Shown here piece by piece: positions 1 through 12,110 of a stretch of 28,755 nucleotides of DNA; position 1 is the stretch's first letter; each line of letters begins with the position of its first letter. The translations under genes were made by a program, and so were the position numbers. The stretch covers positions 1 through 28,755 of the forward strand of contig JBNGIS010019519.1 of the NCBI GenBank assembly GCA_049999725.1, read 5' to 3'. This stretch comes from Haplomitrium mnioides. Lineage: Eukaryota > Marchantiophyta > Haplomitriopsida > Calobryales. The notes below the pieces were generated by a model. The model was not told the DNA's origin. It searched no databases and saw only the letters and a program-made list of their open reading frames with translations.

Positions 1-294
1 TGGATGAAATTTTTGCTCAAGCCTCTTCTTGTGATTCTTCTTCAAGCAAAAAAACATCTCTCTTTCTTCGATCAATACACCATTGTTCCTTCTTGGATTT
101 TTCTCCCACAGCACAACTCGTTGCCTTCTTTGATTCTTCTACAAAATCTGAGCTGTGCAATTTTCTACAACCTGACTTCCACAAAAATTTGCACAAAATC
201 ACTCAAGCAACACAAAAAATCTCCTAAGGAGAAGATTTTTGCGCCATCAAACAACTTTCACACAAAATGACCAGAAATTTCTGCGATTTGTTCA

Positions 295-480
295 CATACC
301 ACAATCTTCAACAAAATTTCCTCCACAAAACTTTTAGNNNNNNNNNNNNNNNNNNNNNNNNNNNNNNNNNNNNNNNNNNNNNNNNNNNNNNNNNNNNNNN
401 NNNNNNNNNNNNNNNNNNNNNNNNNNNNNNNNNNNNNCATACCACAATCTTCAACAAAATTTCCTCCACAAAACTTTTAG
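295..480 (+). repeat. Identical 43-bp ends flanking the gap
   Basis: 295-337 and 438-480 are the same 43 bases in the same orientation, ending directly at the N run on the left and starting directly after it on the right. An unmerged assembly overlap explains this most simply. A true tandem repeat collapsed at the gap is the alternative. Confidence 0.95.
338..437. other. Assembly gap of exactly 100 N
   Basis: A run of exactly 100 N, the conventional size for a gap of unknown length. The 43 bases before it (295-337) and the 43 bases after it (438-480) are identical. That suggests the contig ends overlap and the true gap is zero or negative, so any frame read through it is meaningless. Confidence 0.98.
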
Positions 481-699
481 CACTCCGAGATACCATGAAT
501 GCTTTCGATTTCTTGATTAGATTTCTCAATCGCAATCCAAGATACCATGGATGATAGAAATCTCACAAACCTTTTGATGTAGTTTTCTTCGAGTGATGCC
601 TTCTTGAAGAAATTCCAAATTGTATGTTGATCTTCCGATATCAAAGTCAGCGCACCTTTGCTCACAAGGAATCCATGCTTCTCTAAGAACTGCAATAGC

Positions 700-2985
700 T
701 TAGCTCTACTCTTGGTTCATACAATGAGTTGACATCGAAAGATAACCTTTCAATAAGAGTGCATGGCTTCATATACTAAGGCACAAAAAGATGAAAAACT
801 CAAAATGTCTAAAAATAGAAAGCTACATGGAATGGTGTGACAATTAACCTAACTAGTCTATCATTACATGAGTTGAATGTGAATAAAGACAACACTAGTG
901 ATGAGTTCTTACATGGGCAACAAGTCTCATGTAAGAAGTGTATACAATGAACATATGGTATAAGAGATATGAGCTATTGAATGGATCCATTAACATACCA
1001 AACAAATGTGAGAACGATCGAGAGGAGGAATACTTAAAATTGAGGATGATTTTAGAGAGGTGAGCATGCGCAAAAGTTATCTATTAAAATATGTAATAAT
1101 ATTGTAAGACCTTTGGTCCTAACTACATCAAATAGAAGGGGAGTGTACAAACTTCAAAAGGGATGACATGTGTTTGATGTTCAGAATTAGTGATGGTTAA
1201 GGATTTTAACTACTTTAGACAACATGCATCTACAGAATACAACTCTTTGGCATTGTTTATGCATGCAAGAATATATGAACTACTTTTTAATGTATTATTT
1301 AATGAGAGGAGTCTTGTTTGTGACGCAAGAAGGGAATAACTAATTTCTTACGTATGTAAGTTTATGAGAATGCTACAAATTGAATGATACATTAAAACAG
1401 ATCAAATAGAGGAAGGATCATTCACACTAATAGATCTATACATCCAGAATGTATGAGATGAAATGAACCATGGAAGCAGATCATTACTCTTTATACATCA
1501 ATAGGAGATGTGCAAATACACCAAACTACTAGTGAGTTCTCCAAGCAGACAATTGGTATGCCTACACTCTGGTAGCTCTAAGTAACTAGAACTCAAATCT
1601 TTATATTTGGTTCAACTTATGTTGAAATAGTCATGGAAAACATAAGAAACAATGATGATGGAAAGCAGAATAACAATTACAAAGCAAGGAAGGTGGACTC
1701 TTCTTTATGTTCTAGTCCTTTCTTTTCTTCCTTCCGATTACAAACATAGGAGGATAAACGATAACAAGAACAATCACTACAAGTAGAGAGGAAGACTCCT
1801 CTTTCTATTCTAGTCTCATGTTCTTAACCTCTCTTAAACATAAACAACATATAGAATGAAGGAAGAGCACTAAGAATGAACACACACAAAAGGATAACAA
1901 ATACAAAAATGGACTCAGAGCAAAAGAGTTACACAATAGAAGACATTACAATACCCGAGAACATTACTACAACTTACAATCGTTTACTTTGAGCTCTTGT
2001 CTCAGCTTTGGAGGAGCACTTGACTTTGTTTTCATTCACTTGATCTTCTCTTTAGAGTCCTGGTCTAGAGTAGACCAATTTCAGAACTCTACACTCATAT
2101 TTTGTTGAAGCCTTATTTTCTCTTGTATCAGATCACCTCAAGAACAACTTTGCAACCACATTGTATCTTTCACTTCAGCACTTCAATCACACTTGATCTT
2201 CACTTGTCAATCTTATGTGGATCTTTTCAACACTCTTTGGATGTATTTCTTCTACTTGTTTACATCAATTCTTTAATAACTCCACAAGCCTCTTCAAAAT
2301 AATCCTTCTTAGCATACTTCTCGAACAACGTAACCAAGATAAAACAAACAAACCTCCAACGTTCAAAATAGGATTAACTTTAGAAGACATTGAAAAATGG
2401 TGGGATACAAGAACTAGATGACATTAATAGAAAGGACAACAATGGGTAGAGAAATCGAGGCGCGAGAGAATGAGAGAGCAAGCCCTAACTTAAGATCTTT
2501 CCTCTCCTTTTATACTCGATACTTTAACATAACAAAACAAACACAAAAACAAGAACTTGACTTAACATGAAGACTATTCTTTCGGAAGTATACACCATTG
2601 TCTTTAGCTTCTTTGATCTTTGTCTTCTCTTTGTTACCTAAGAGCTTTTGGTGTTTGCCTCTTTTTGATCTGATTATTCCATGAACTATCTAGTATGGCA
2701 AGTGTTCAACTCCTAAATCTACTACATACAAATTCTAATACATAAGATTCTACTAATTGAAATTATTCTTTGCTTGTTAGTATCCTCTTATTAATGTGAT
2801 TGTCGCTCTTGGGAGTTGTTTCCAAGTTGATGTTGAGTCAATATAGATCAATTTGAGCTCCAATTCTTGAGTTTCAACACTCTCTAATTTTGTTTTGAGC
2901 TCCATCTCTTGTCGTAACACTCAGAAAAATACCTACCAAAAAAATCCTAGAGACATTTGAAGCACTATGCAATTTTAGATTAAAT
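700..2985. other. AT-rich stretch without recognisable genes
   Basis: I find no conserved protein motif on either strand. Short open frames at 2102-2302 and 2215-2421 overlap in different frames and look like chance. Two imperfect copies of roughly 100 bp lie next to each other at about 1640-1749 and 1753-1855, sharing the theme 'ggactc(t)tctttatgttctagtc'. A short direct repeat around 'tttgagctcca' has a period of about 41 at 2852-2930. Confidence 0.5.
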
Positions 2986-2990
2986 AGTCA

Positions 2991-3268
2991 AGAGTAAATC
3001 ATTTGTAAATTTTATTAACCTTTTACTCTTAAATTTCTTCATATAATCTTAATTTTCTCTATATATATTTTTTTGTTTATATAATTGAGAGAAACTCCTT
3101 TGTAAAGTTGGTAGCAACTTCTACTCTTTAACTATATGGCTTGTTTATTTTACAATTACAATGTGTTAAAATAATGTCCTCATGGACATGATATTTTTTT
3201 GGTTGTACAATAATAAACATTTAGTATCCATCTTGTCATTTTGTAAGATGTACTCACAGCCATTTTTT
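2991..3268 (+). repeat. Dispersed repeat, copy 1 (second copy at 18353-18596)
   Basis: This stretch matches 18353-18596 in the same orientation, with shared blocks such as 'gagaaactcctttgtaaagt' and 'atttagt.tcc.tcttgtcatt' in the same order and with small indels. It encodes nothing recognisable. It may be part of a non-coding transposon end (LTR or MITE-like), but no terminal inverted repeats or target duplication could be fixed. Confidence 0.75.
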
Positions 3269-3269
3269 A

Positions 3270-6200
3270 GGATTTAACTTTATACTCATGCAAAGAGTTG
3301 TACTCTTTGTTATATCTAAGAAAATGAATGTTGAATTCTACAAAGCTTAAGGTTGAGAACTCATGTATGGAATGTTCAGTAGTTTAATTCATATTTAAAA
3401 CTCGTGCAAAAGTAAATAAGTAGGTTGATTGTGCAAGATATGAAAACACATATTTGGATTATACTCACAAACCTAAGCAAATTTACAATTGTATCTATTT
3501 ATAAATGCTTCTAAACATATAACCTATTCAATTTGTCTATTATTTAGCTCAATTACAAAACCTACAGTGCTACTATATCCAACTTGGTTAAAAAGAGAGG
3601 CTTGCTAAGTAACTTGTTATTTATCAATCTAGTTGAAAATATCTTGGTACGTATGTGAGGCCACAACCAAACCAACAATTGGATTCTACTTTGGTAGGGC
3701 ATTAGAACATATTAGGATAATCACAATAAACTAGTGGCATAGCTTTGATTTATTTGGAAAATTTAATGTTTTTGTGCTCTATATTTCTGTGGTTGTTTTC
3801 TATTCTCAACTCGAGATATCTTCCACCATTTTTGATTTTGTGCAATGTCATTAGAATAACTTTAACTTTTTTGTTGAGTTGTTATTAGAATAGCCTAAAT
3901 GTTTTGTTGCAACTTTGTTGTACAGACATTGTGCTTTTGTGTTGTAAATTCTTGCAACTGATTTGATTTTATGTCAACTTTGACTTTGAGCTCAATGAGT
4001 CCCATATTAAGAAGATTTTATGCTTATTTGAGTTATCAAGTAGATTTTGAGCTCAAAGAGCTTTTGTCAAGAAAATTTGAAATATATTTTCAGCTTCTTC
4101 AAGTCACTTTTGTGTGAGTCAACCTCCATAAACTTCTTCCATTTTTTGGTCTTTTTCTAACTTTCTTTAAAGTGTATTTTTGGTTCATCTTTTTGACACT
4201 CAACTATAGAGCACTTCTTAGTGAAGTTCGATCATATTAATGGTTCTTTCTTCTTATGACTATCACAAAGCTCTCTTTATACAAACTGAATTTTTTGAGT
4301 TTTTTTTTTAGTCACCTTCATATGAGCAAATTTTTTGTTTTCTACTACTACTTCCAACATTTGTTTTCAAGAAATTGCTTTCTTCTTAGATCTTCTTATA
4401 TTTTTAACAAAAAGCATTACTTGACTTCATTCAATTTCCATCTTCTTCAAGCATTATAATTTGAGCAATATAAATTTTAATTCTTTGAGTCATTGAGTTT
4501 CAAAACTATTGCTTTGAGCCTCTTTATCCATTCCTTTTTCCCAAACAAGTTGGCTTAGACTTTTCATGTAGCTATTGCTTCACAACAATTTTTTCAATGT
4601 GGAAGATTATGCAAGAGTTCAATGGGCATGGAGACTTGCAAGTGATGTTCAAAGAGAAGACAATATTTCCAAGAATTGAGTTTTATGCTTCCTTACACAA
4701 GCAAGTTCTTTATTGAGCAAGTTTTGATACACAAAGTATATTTTAGTGAGTTTCATTTCCTTCTTTTTTGAAAATCAATTTGAGCTACATGACCTACTAT
4801 GTTGCATTTGAAATCTATTTGGATAATATGCATATTTTTCTTTGTAAAAGATGAGTATTTTTTTTCTCCAAAAAGAACCTAATGACTCTTGATTTTTTTT
4901 TCAATATGAGATGTCATTGATTTATATCAAATGAAAAAAGCATACCATGTAGAGCTCTTTCAATCAAGCCTACTTTGGGTTGTTATCTTCTCAGGCTCAG
5001 AGTTGTTCTTATCAACTCTTTGAAAACTACTTCCTTGAATATAACTCAACAAGATGAATATCTCCCTCACTATTCGAGTTTTTTGTGTTATGTGTTTTAC
5101 TTTTTTTGTTGAATTGATCTTGAATCTTTTTTTAAGTCTCTTTTTCATGCGCTTAAATACCTCCACAATGCCTAAAGTTTTGGGCATGATTGCGATTCTC
5201 TTTATAAAGTGAGGTCTTACTCAAGCTCTCATACAAACAATATGCACGGATATAGTTAGGCATATTCAACAGTATAGAGCAAGCAGTAGTGGTCTACAAC
5301 AAGCTTGTCTTGACACTCACCATTGAATGTACAAACCCATAGAAATGTGCTTAGACCTTATACTTTTACAATGCAGTATGGATCTAGAAGTCATATTGAT
5401 CCTATGTTAACCAACTACTTACTACCTCATCCAATAGAGCTCACTCGAGACAACAATAATGTAGAAAACACCATATGCAAGCTTGCAATATGGGAAATTC
5501 CACAACCATAAAAAATAGTAATGCAAAAAATCTCTAGCTATTTTCTACCTTCGATAAAAGCTTGCTCTAGAATCACTACATATGGTTTAAAACAACAGTA
5601 CTGCAATAAATCTCTACTTCTTACTACCTTTATTGAAGAATTGCCATGTAAACACCATTAATGGCTCTAAATAGTAGTAATGCAAAAACCCTATCGACAA
5701 GTATTATCTTAGAGTGATAGACAATTCATTGGAGGAAACAATCACAATGCATTGGGATTGCTAGCAAAGTGAATTTTCTCAAACCCAAAGTTAAACAAGC
5801 AATAGATTTACCATATTTCTTGTCCACTTACATAAAAAAAACAATGGTTTGTAGGAGTCGATAGTTCCACATAACATTGGATCTAATTATTGACAAGATG
5901 ATGAAAAATTACTTTGCTTGTATTTTGACTACATATTGCAGTAGTCGTCACCATCATTCATAGATTCTACAACTATGATCATTGAGTAAGGTAACTTTGG
6001 AAGCTCGCATTTTTGAAGTCACAACTCATCGAAAGAGTGGCAACCATTGTAGGTTCAAACTTTTATTCCACTAGTTTGTGCTTTGGTTTTGTGTAATTTT
6101 TTAGTTTCTTCTTGTTACTTTTGATTTCTTTTTCCTACATAGTATTGCAAGCTTTTTTCTTAGTCGAGTTGAGTTTTTTGTAGCTTTTTTTTTTAAGAAG

Positions 6201-6460
6201 CACATTTATTCAATGCTCATATTTTTTTATTGTTAAGTAAATAGTTCTATATGCTTTAGGCATGCATTAGAGCATTGGAAGAGTAATCGCAAAATTCCTT
6301 ATGTGTTTATGCATAGGTATTTGTAACTTGTTTGAGTCACTTTTGTGTGAATATTCTTTGAGCTTTTGTTTTCTATTGCTTTTATTTGTATTCTATTCTT
6401 TTACTTGATAAATTTTGTTTTACTTGTTGATCTTCATCAAATTTTTTTTTTCCTTTTTGT
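3270..6460. other. Very AT-rich, T-tract-rich region without genes
   Basis: No protein family is recognisable. Degenerate direct repeats are visible: 'gattttgagctcaaagag'-like units about 61 bp apart at 3982 and 4043, and a weak match of 4750-4824 with 6807-6876. A basic minus-strand frame at 5187-4960 is open for 75 codons, but I judge it a compositional accident of A-rich DNA. Confidence 0.5.
5512..5720 (+). repeat. Degenerate tandem repeat, unit about 80 bp
   Basis: The motif 'agtaatgcaaaaaatctcta' recurs in altered form near 5515, 5594 and 5672, giving about two and a half units with a period close to 80. Other shared words between units are weak, so the array is old or partial. Function unknown. 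Confidence 0.45.
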
Positions 6461-6464
6461 AAGG

Positions 6465-6559
6465 CATAAATATACTTTGACAATAGTTTTGTTATACAAG
6501 ACATCAACGTTTGAGGTTAAATAACTACATAACAAAACTATCGCCAAAGTATATTTATG
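6465..6559. repeat. Long hairpin (31-bp arms), MITE-like
   Basis: 6465-6495 and 6529-6559 are inverted copies with about 29 of 31 positions pairing, separated by a 33-nt loop. Weaker pairing (TGTA/TACA and the adjacent T-tract/A-tract) extends the stem a few bases outward. The arm reads 'cataaatatactttg...'. A foldback or miniature inverted-repeat element is the likely explanation. I could not define a target-site duplication. Confidence 0.8.
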
Positions 6560-7019
6560 TCCTACAGAAAAAAGAATGAAGAACAAATAAAATAACTATG
6601 TTTGAGGCAAGGAGATATAAAACAAAGCTTAAAACATTTTTTTGTTCTTCATTCCTTCATTTGAAACATTGTAAATCTCTTTCAGTTGAGCTCGTATTCA
6701 TCTCGCTCATGCAAATCTTTATTGAGTAGGTTTTAAGCCTATGTATTGCTTTTATATGAGCATTCATTGGGTTGTTAAGTTGTAGGAGATTATATTTCAA
6801 TAAATTTTGTATATTGATTTTCATGAAAACCAATTTGAATTATATGACTTTAAATGTTAAATTTGAAATCTACTTTGTTGATGTCAAGCTTTTTGATTCA
6901 ATAAAACATGCTATTAAATAATTAGACTAGCAAAAAAATCTACTACACAACTTTAAAGAGCTCTTTTGAAAAGGTTTATTTTGTGCAACCATCAATCCAA
7001 CATCAAATTTGAGCTCAAC

Positions 7020-7555
7020 AACTATTCATAAACTACATTATCAAATATAAGTTGAACTAGATGTTTGCCATACATTAGAAAGAAAAGTGTGGCTCAGGTT
7101 GAATTGTTAATCAGCTCAGTTGTTGTAAGAAGACTTGACAAAGGAAAACAACCAATTCTATTTGTCTTGTTCCTCCAAGTTAAAAGCCCATAGCATATCT
7201 TTGATAACAAGATTGGTTTGTTTGGTTTGACCATCATATTTCTGATGATAAGTAGTGCATGTAGCCAATTTTGTTTTTAGAAGACACAATATTATGCTCC
7301 AAAACATGCTTGTAATTTGAGTGCCATAATTAGAAAAAAAAATGGCTTTAGATATGCCACAATGAGAGTATACTACTTCAAAGTAGAACTATGCTATTGA
7401 TTTGGCCATTGGACGAATATGAATCCTTTTACAAAGCTTGTTGACAAAAACAATAATAACATTATAACCATTGAAAGTATGAGGTAGTTCATGTACAATA
7501 TCTATACTCAAATATTTCTTTTGGGATGGGAAATTGTTGTAGTAAGCCTTTATAT
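7020..7555 (-). pseudogene. Ty3/gypsy integrase core remnant
   Basis: Translated on the minus strand, the fragment gives a typical integrase layout: SIDIVHELPHTFNGYN (first catalytic Asp in 'SID'), VFVNKLCKRIHIRP, then NYGTQITSMFW, TTYHQKYDGQTKQTN and a tryptophan-containing tail. The second catalytic Asp, expected in the 'SDRGTQF' position, reads Asn (NYGTQ), and the catalytic Glu of 'TERxN' reads Lys (TKQTN). Two of three catalytic acids are therefore lost. In-frame stops are also present. It cannot encode a working enzyme. Confidence 0.8.
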
Positions 7556-8579
7556 TTGAGATTAGTAAATTTGTTTTGTTTATAAGCTTATTAATTTCAA
7601 AGATACTTCTCTATATCTCAATGTAAACTTGTTAAGGAGTTTTCAAAGTCTTCTTAATTTCAATGTGAACAAATTGCAGAATCATATGCTTCATACAAAA
7701 TATCATAGCAAAGCTTGATATTTTCTAGAAGCCATATCTTATTATGGAGGAAAATTAATCCTTTTGCAACTTTCACTAGTCTATTTTTGTTGTGCAATAT
7801 TGATTTTCTTATCTTCTTCTACAACAACCAACACCTTTCGTCTACTATATAGCATGTATTGCAAATTTTGACAAGATGTTGAGTTTATACATGTGAGTCA
7901 ATGCATCAATAATTCTTTGGTTTACTTCTATACAAACCATCTTCAAATCGAAATGTTATCGCCACTCTACCCACCAAATATACATTTTGAAGAGCTTGTT
8001 TTGTGTTTCCAAGTGGATTAGACGTTAATGATCAATCTTAACAATAAACTTCTTATATATCACATCATGCTTCAACTATTTGGTTGATAATGCAATCACT
8101 TATTCATCTTTCTCTACTATATGATATTCTTTCTCTACTTAACTTTCTTGAAAAGAAAAGGAGTATGATGTTAATCATTCTCTGTTTTTTTGTTGGAAAA
8201 CTCTACATATAGCTTTTTTGAATGGATCAAATGAAAGTTTGGTTGATCATTTGGAATCAAACTATTGTAAGGTAGCTGCATGCAAAAGTGATATTTTCAA
8301 TGCTTAAAGCACAAATTCTTCAACAACTGACTATGTCTACATGTGGTTTTTCTTGAGAAAGTTGGTTGATGATTCTACTATTGTGAAAAACCTTTCACAA
8401 ATCTATGATGAAACTTGTTGAGACCAAAAACTTCTCTTAGTTATGTTGGATCAAGAGGAGGTTTTTAATTATGAATAGCCTCTACTTTCTTATCCATAAC
8501 TTGAATTCATGTTACACTCATATGGGGATCCAAATAGTCAATCTTTTTTTTCAATCTCACATTTTAATGGTCTGACATA

Positions 8580-8910
8580 CAATTCGTAGTCCCAAAGTAG
8601 CTTCAATACCATACAAAAACATTGTTGTAAATGAGAATATCATCCAAAAAAACACCAAATTTGTATGAATAAGAATAAAAAATATTATTCATAAAATCCA
8701 TAAATGTTGTAGGATTAATAGTTGGCTGAAAAGATACAACAAGGTATTTGAAATGCCCATATCAAATTTGAAATATTGTCTTTTGCATATCATACTATAC
8801 AATTCAAATTTGGTTTTATTGTTTTTAAAATTCAACTTAGTAAAATAGTTTGCTTCTTGAAGTTGATCAAATATATCATTTGTTCATGGTAATGAATTTT
8901 ATTTTTCATT
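8580..8910 (-). pseudogene. Ty3/gypsy reverse transcriptase remnant
   Basis: Minus-strand translation, with frame changes, shows the middle RT blocks: a 'DQLQEANYFTKLNF' block, a 'RQYFKFDMG' block, a 'PTTFMDFMN' block and the catalytic 'FGVFLDDILIY' (FLDD codons at 8650-8639). Both aspartates of the active-site pair survive, but reading is interrupted by several stops and at least two frameshifts. The order matches the integrase fragment downstream, so both belong to one element. Confidence 0.8.
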
Positions 8911-10079
8911 GTTTGCTGGTTTAATGCTCAGTATTTGATGCACATCCTTATATTCTTATTTTCTTTTTCATAATTAAAATTGATGCAATATAATGATAGA
9001 TGTTTGGCTAAATAAATCTCTTTTCCAACAACTTGGTGTTTTGAGATTTGATGTTTCCAATTCATAAGAAGGCAAACAATCTGGTGCCCTACATGGTGGA
9101 GTACTTCATAGAATAGCGTCAATCTTATAATTAATACATTAAATAAAAGGCAACTCGTAGGGTAAATCACTGGAGAAATATAATGAAACTCTTTCAAAAC
9201 ACCTTAGAGTTCTTGTTGAACTTTCTAATTTGAATCTTTTTTATTAATCTTAAACTCCTATATGAGTTATAGAAAACCACATCTTTTTTTTTTATTGAAC
9301 TTGATTCAATCACACAAAAATTTATGTGCCTTAGATAAGATAATATTTGATCTCTCCAACATTTCTATTGAGATGTAGCTAGTGTCTTCCTTTGCAAATG
9401 TACTTGCAGACTATATCTTCACAATTGTTTCATTCATAGAATCACTTCATACATTATCAATGTGGTGATCTTCTATTGTAACTATTCATTATAGTTGCTC
9501 ATATATAGAGCGACACATGAAGATAATTGTTGAATTGACTCACTTTGGTTGTTTGTCATTCTACCACCTCATGCTCTTCTTTTTCAAATAATAGCTCTAA
9601 CTTCATTGTTATAACACACGATGGATAACTTTCTTTTGCTCTAGAGTTCCACGAAATCTCTTTTTGTAGATCCTTCCATCCATCCATCAACAACAATTGA
9701 CACCATTTTTTTGTTTTTTTATATGGTAGATTTTTTTGTTGTTGTATGTGTCTATTACATTTCTTCTTTATCCCAACAAAACCATGATGTTTTTCTTAAT
9801 AGTGCCTTCTATTTGCATGATGGTTTTCACATTCTTTATTGTTGATATTGTGAGGAGGTCATCTAAATACTCATTATTGATGATGTTAAATTGCTTTGCA
9901 ATTTGATGCAATATGTCAATTATAACTAGAATTGTAGTATGTGTAAGTTTCTTACCAATCTTCTATCCTTTTTTGGCATTTTGTTGTCCTTTGCTTTGTG
10001 ATTGAGACAATTGAATTCTTTTCTTCTTCATATATTTTCCTAACTTCATAGGTATAATGCTATAATTTCCTTTCATTTT

Positions 10080-10335
10080 TACAATCCCTAGTGTTTCTTT
10101 CAATTTTTGAAAAAAATGAAATGGCCTCATCTACATAATTTAGGTTGGACATTATAACTTGTACTCGAATATAACTCTTCAAACGTCGCAAGAATTTGTC
10201 AAGGCTTTGATTGAAACTATATTTTTAATTTGAGCTTGTAGACTTGTAAACTCTTCAATATACTTTGCAACGTTTCCTTGTTTCTCCAACTCCTAAAGCT
10301 TACTTTGTGCAATTAATAAAGAGCCTATAGTTTTA
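10080..10335 (-). pseudogene. Ty3/gypsy gag (capsid) remnant
   Basis: Minus-strand translation gives 'LELEKQGNVAKYIEEFTSLQ', followed by an 'AQIKNIV' stretch and then, in another frame, 'LDKFLRRLKSYIRVQVIM'. This is the pattern of the retrotransposon gag capsid family, with its 'YI..F..L..Q' and 'F..GLK..I...V' blocks. It lies upstream of the RT fragment on the same strand, as expected. No zinc knuckle is visible. Broken by frameshifts. Confidence 0.6.
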
Positions 10336-11411
10336 AATTTTTGTAGCAAATCTTCTTTTAAACTACTCTACAAAAGTTGTTCTCCTTGTATATTTTTCCA
10401 TCGTTCTCATCTTTGTAGCCAAATAAACGTATGCTCCCTTAGAAGTGACCTTTCAAAGAATCTTTTCTCCAAATCTCAAGCATTCTGATATTATAGCATA
10501 TAAAATTCAATTTGATAAACCTATCCTTTTATAATACCAAACCATACAATTTCCATCATAAGTCTCTATCTTATCCAAGTTGCGTATATTTTGAAGTAAG
10601 GTTTGTTGGCTCCTTTCTCTATTATCTTGATGTTATCACATTTTCACCATCTTTTCTATTAATACACTTTTTTATTATATTATCGGCTGGCTATGAGAGT
10701 TGCATAAAGTTCTTCCAATGGTGCCATCATTTAAATTTATTCTTTTAGATTGTCTGAGTTTGATTTCATGATTTTTTGTCACAACTTAACTACAAATAAC
10801 TTATACTAAAACAAATATGCACACATTCTAATTACGAAGAAAACGTAAAATGAAATGTTTAGTTGATGCTAATATAAAATCACAAAACCTCTCTCTAAAC
10901 TTATAAACAAAAAGAGTCTCGTTACATTTGCCTAGATGTTGCTCAAACAGAAATACAACACTTGGTGTTGAACTCTTCCAAAGGAGTTTGGTTCAACTAA
11001 ATTTGATATCTAATACAAAATATAAATAAATTACTCTTGCGTCATGTTATAATTCACTACAAGTAAAATAATAGGCTCTTTTGATTCCATCACAAAACCT
11101 TAAAACCATCACCAAAGTTATACACCAAGAATAGAGGAAAGAAATGTTTGTCAATCTAAAGTATATGAATGTTAAAAAAAATGCTTAACAAAAGAATTCT
11201 AGGAGGTACAAAAACTCATCTATTCATTGACTACCATAATATCAAGCTAAACTTCTTATCCTCATTTTTAGAAGATGAGACATCCAACATCTTTTACTCA
11301 TAAGAACTTAAGAGCTTAACTCTTTTAGAGTTATTGCAAATTGTCTTCTACTCTAAAAGATCTTATGTACTTATCCAAAGAAGTGTGATCCACACTATTT
11401 AAAGAAGACTT

Positions 11412-11424
11412 AGCTCTAATACCA
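11412..11424 (-). other. Primer-binding site, tRNA-iMet type (old gypsy element)
   Basis: The minus strand reads TGGTATTAGAGCT, which is 11 of 13 to the consensus iMet site TGGTATCAGAGCC. Both differences are C to T. It lies upstream of the gag remnant, and the LTR end would be at about 11426. Confidence 0.65.
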
Positions 11425-11426
11425 TT

Positions 11427-12110
11427 AAAATACAAGCACAAACACACCACAAACACAAATACAAGAAGGAATGCACAAAGAGACTTCCAATCCCTTTGGT
11501 AAGAGATGCTAAACAATGCATTCTTCTTTGTATTTAATTTTCATATATACTCAGTAGAATCTTATAAGTTTCTTTTTGTATCGTCATCTGATTGGATCAC
11601 TCTTATTTTTATTCTATTTTTGGCTTGTATACTTATCTTCTATAAAGTAGATGCTTTAGAACCATCTATCTCTCATTAATTCTCTTTATTCTTTGCATTT
11701 TTATCTTGAAACTTTTTGTTACTCTTGAATTATCTGTTTGTCACATGTCTGTATTATATCTTAAAGGTATATTTCTAGCACTTCTAGTTTAAACTAATTT
11801 GTTGACTTTTTCTTCCTTTGGTATATGTAATTCTCTCTTCATCTCTTTCTAAAGTTAGTATCTTTTATAGTATATTGAAATGATATTGCTTCAAACACTT
11901 TTCCGTTCAGCCTTTAATTTTTGGTTTGATCTCTATCTCTACAAATATATTAAATGAATGCTAATCAAGTCATTGAATCGTAAAGCTACAATATTGACTC
12001 ATATTTTAAGAGCATTTTTATTGATATGCATTTTCTTCCTACATTTCTCTTGTGGATTGTTGTTGGTTCTTTATACTCATATATGTTTGTAGAGCTGTAT
12101 CTCTTGATAT
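11427..12110. other. AT-rich stretch, possible remains of a 5' LTR
   Basis: Immediately beyond the primer-binding site, on the side where a 5' LTR should lie. No matching second LTR was found in the window, so neither its start nor its identity can be proved. No gene recognised. Confidence 0.35.

Larger units (their letters stand above)
1..700 (-). other. Unassigned reading frames around the gap, possible retroelement leader
   Basis: Read on the minus strand, 695-477 is open for 72 codons with a plausible protein-like composition (WNFFKKASLEENYIKRFVRF), and 202-17 is open for about 60 charged codons. I recognise no domain. Two near-identical 20-mers at 481-500 and 533-552 (17 of 20 match) read TGGTATC on the minus strand. 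That is the start of a tRNA-iMet primer-binding site, but the following bases do not match one. This could be the leader or gag start of an old copia-type element, or anonymous repeat. Treat it as unidentified. Confidence 0.25.
6950..11426 (-). mobile_element. Highly decayed Ty3/gypsy retrotransposon (oldest copy)
   Basis: Minus-strand order from high to low coordinate is a primer-binding site (11424-11412), gag-like sequence near 10330-10090, reverse transcriptase near 8910-8580 and integrase core near 7555-7020. That is the gag-RT-integrase order of Ty3/gypsy. Every domain is broken by stops and frameshifts. No chromodomain or 3' LTR could be seen downstream of the integrase, and the presumed 5' LTR above 11426 finds no partner in the window. 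It is clearly older than the chromovirus copies to its right and a different family by sequence. Confidence 0.8.

Noticed and set aside
258-554. Frames of 60-95 codons through the N run
   Set aside because: They depend on reading 100 N as codons and on two copies of a 43-mer that are probably one.
4960-5187. Minus-strand basic frame of 75 codons (MPKTLGIVEVFKRMKKRLKK...)
   Set aside because: Lys/Arg richness follows from A-rich DNA. There is no family motif, no neighbour context, and surrounding DNA is non-coding.
11331-11516. Minus-strand 61-codon frame with a hydrophobic stretch (FLLVFVFVVCLCLYF)
   Set aside because: It spans the presumed LTR end and the primer-binding site of a retroelement, so the membrane-like segment is an accident of TG/TT-rich LTR sequence.
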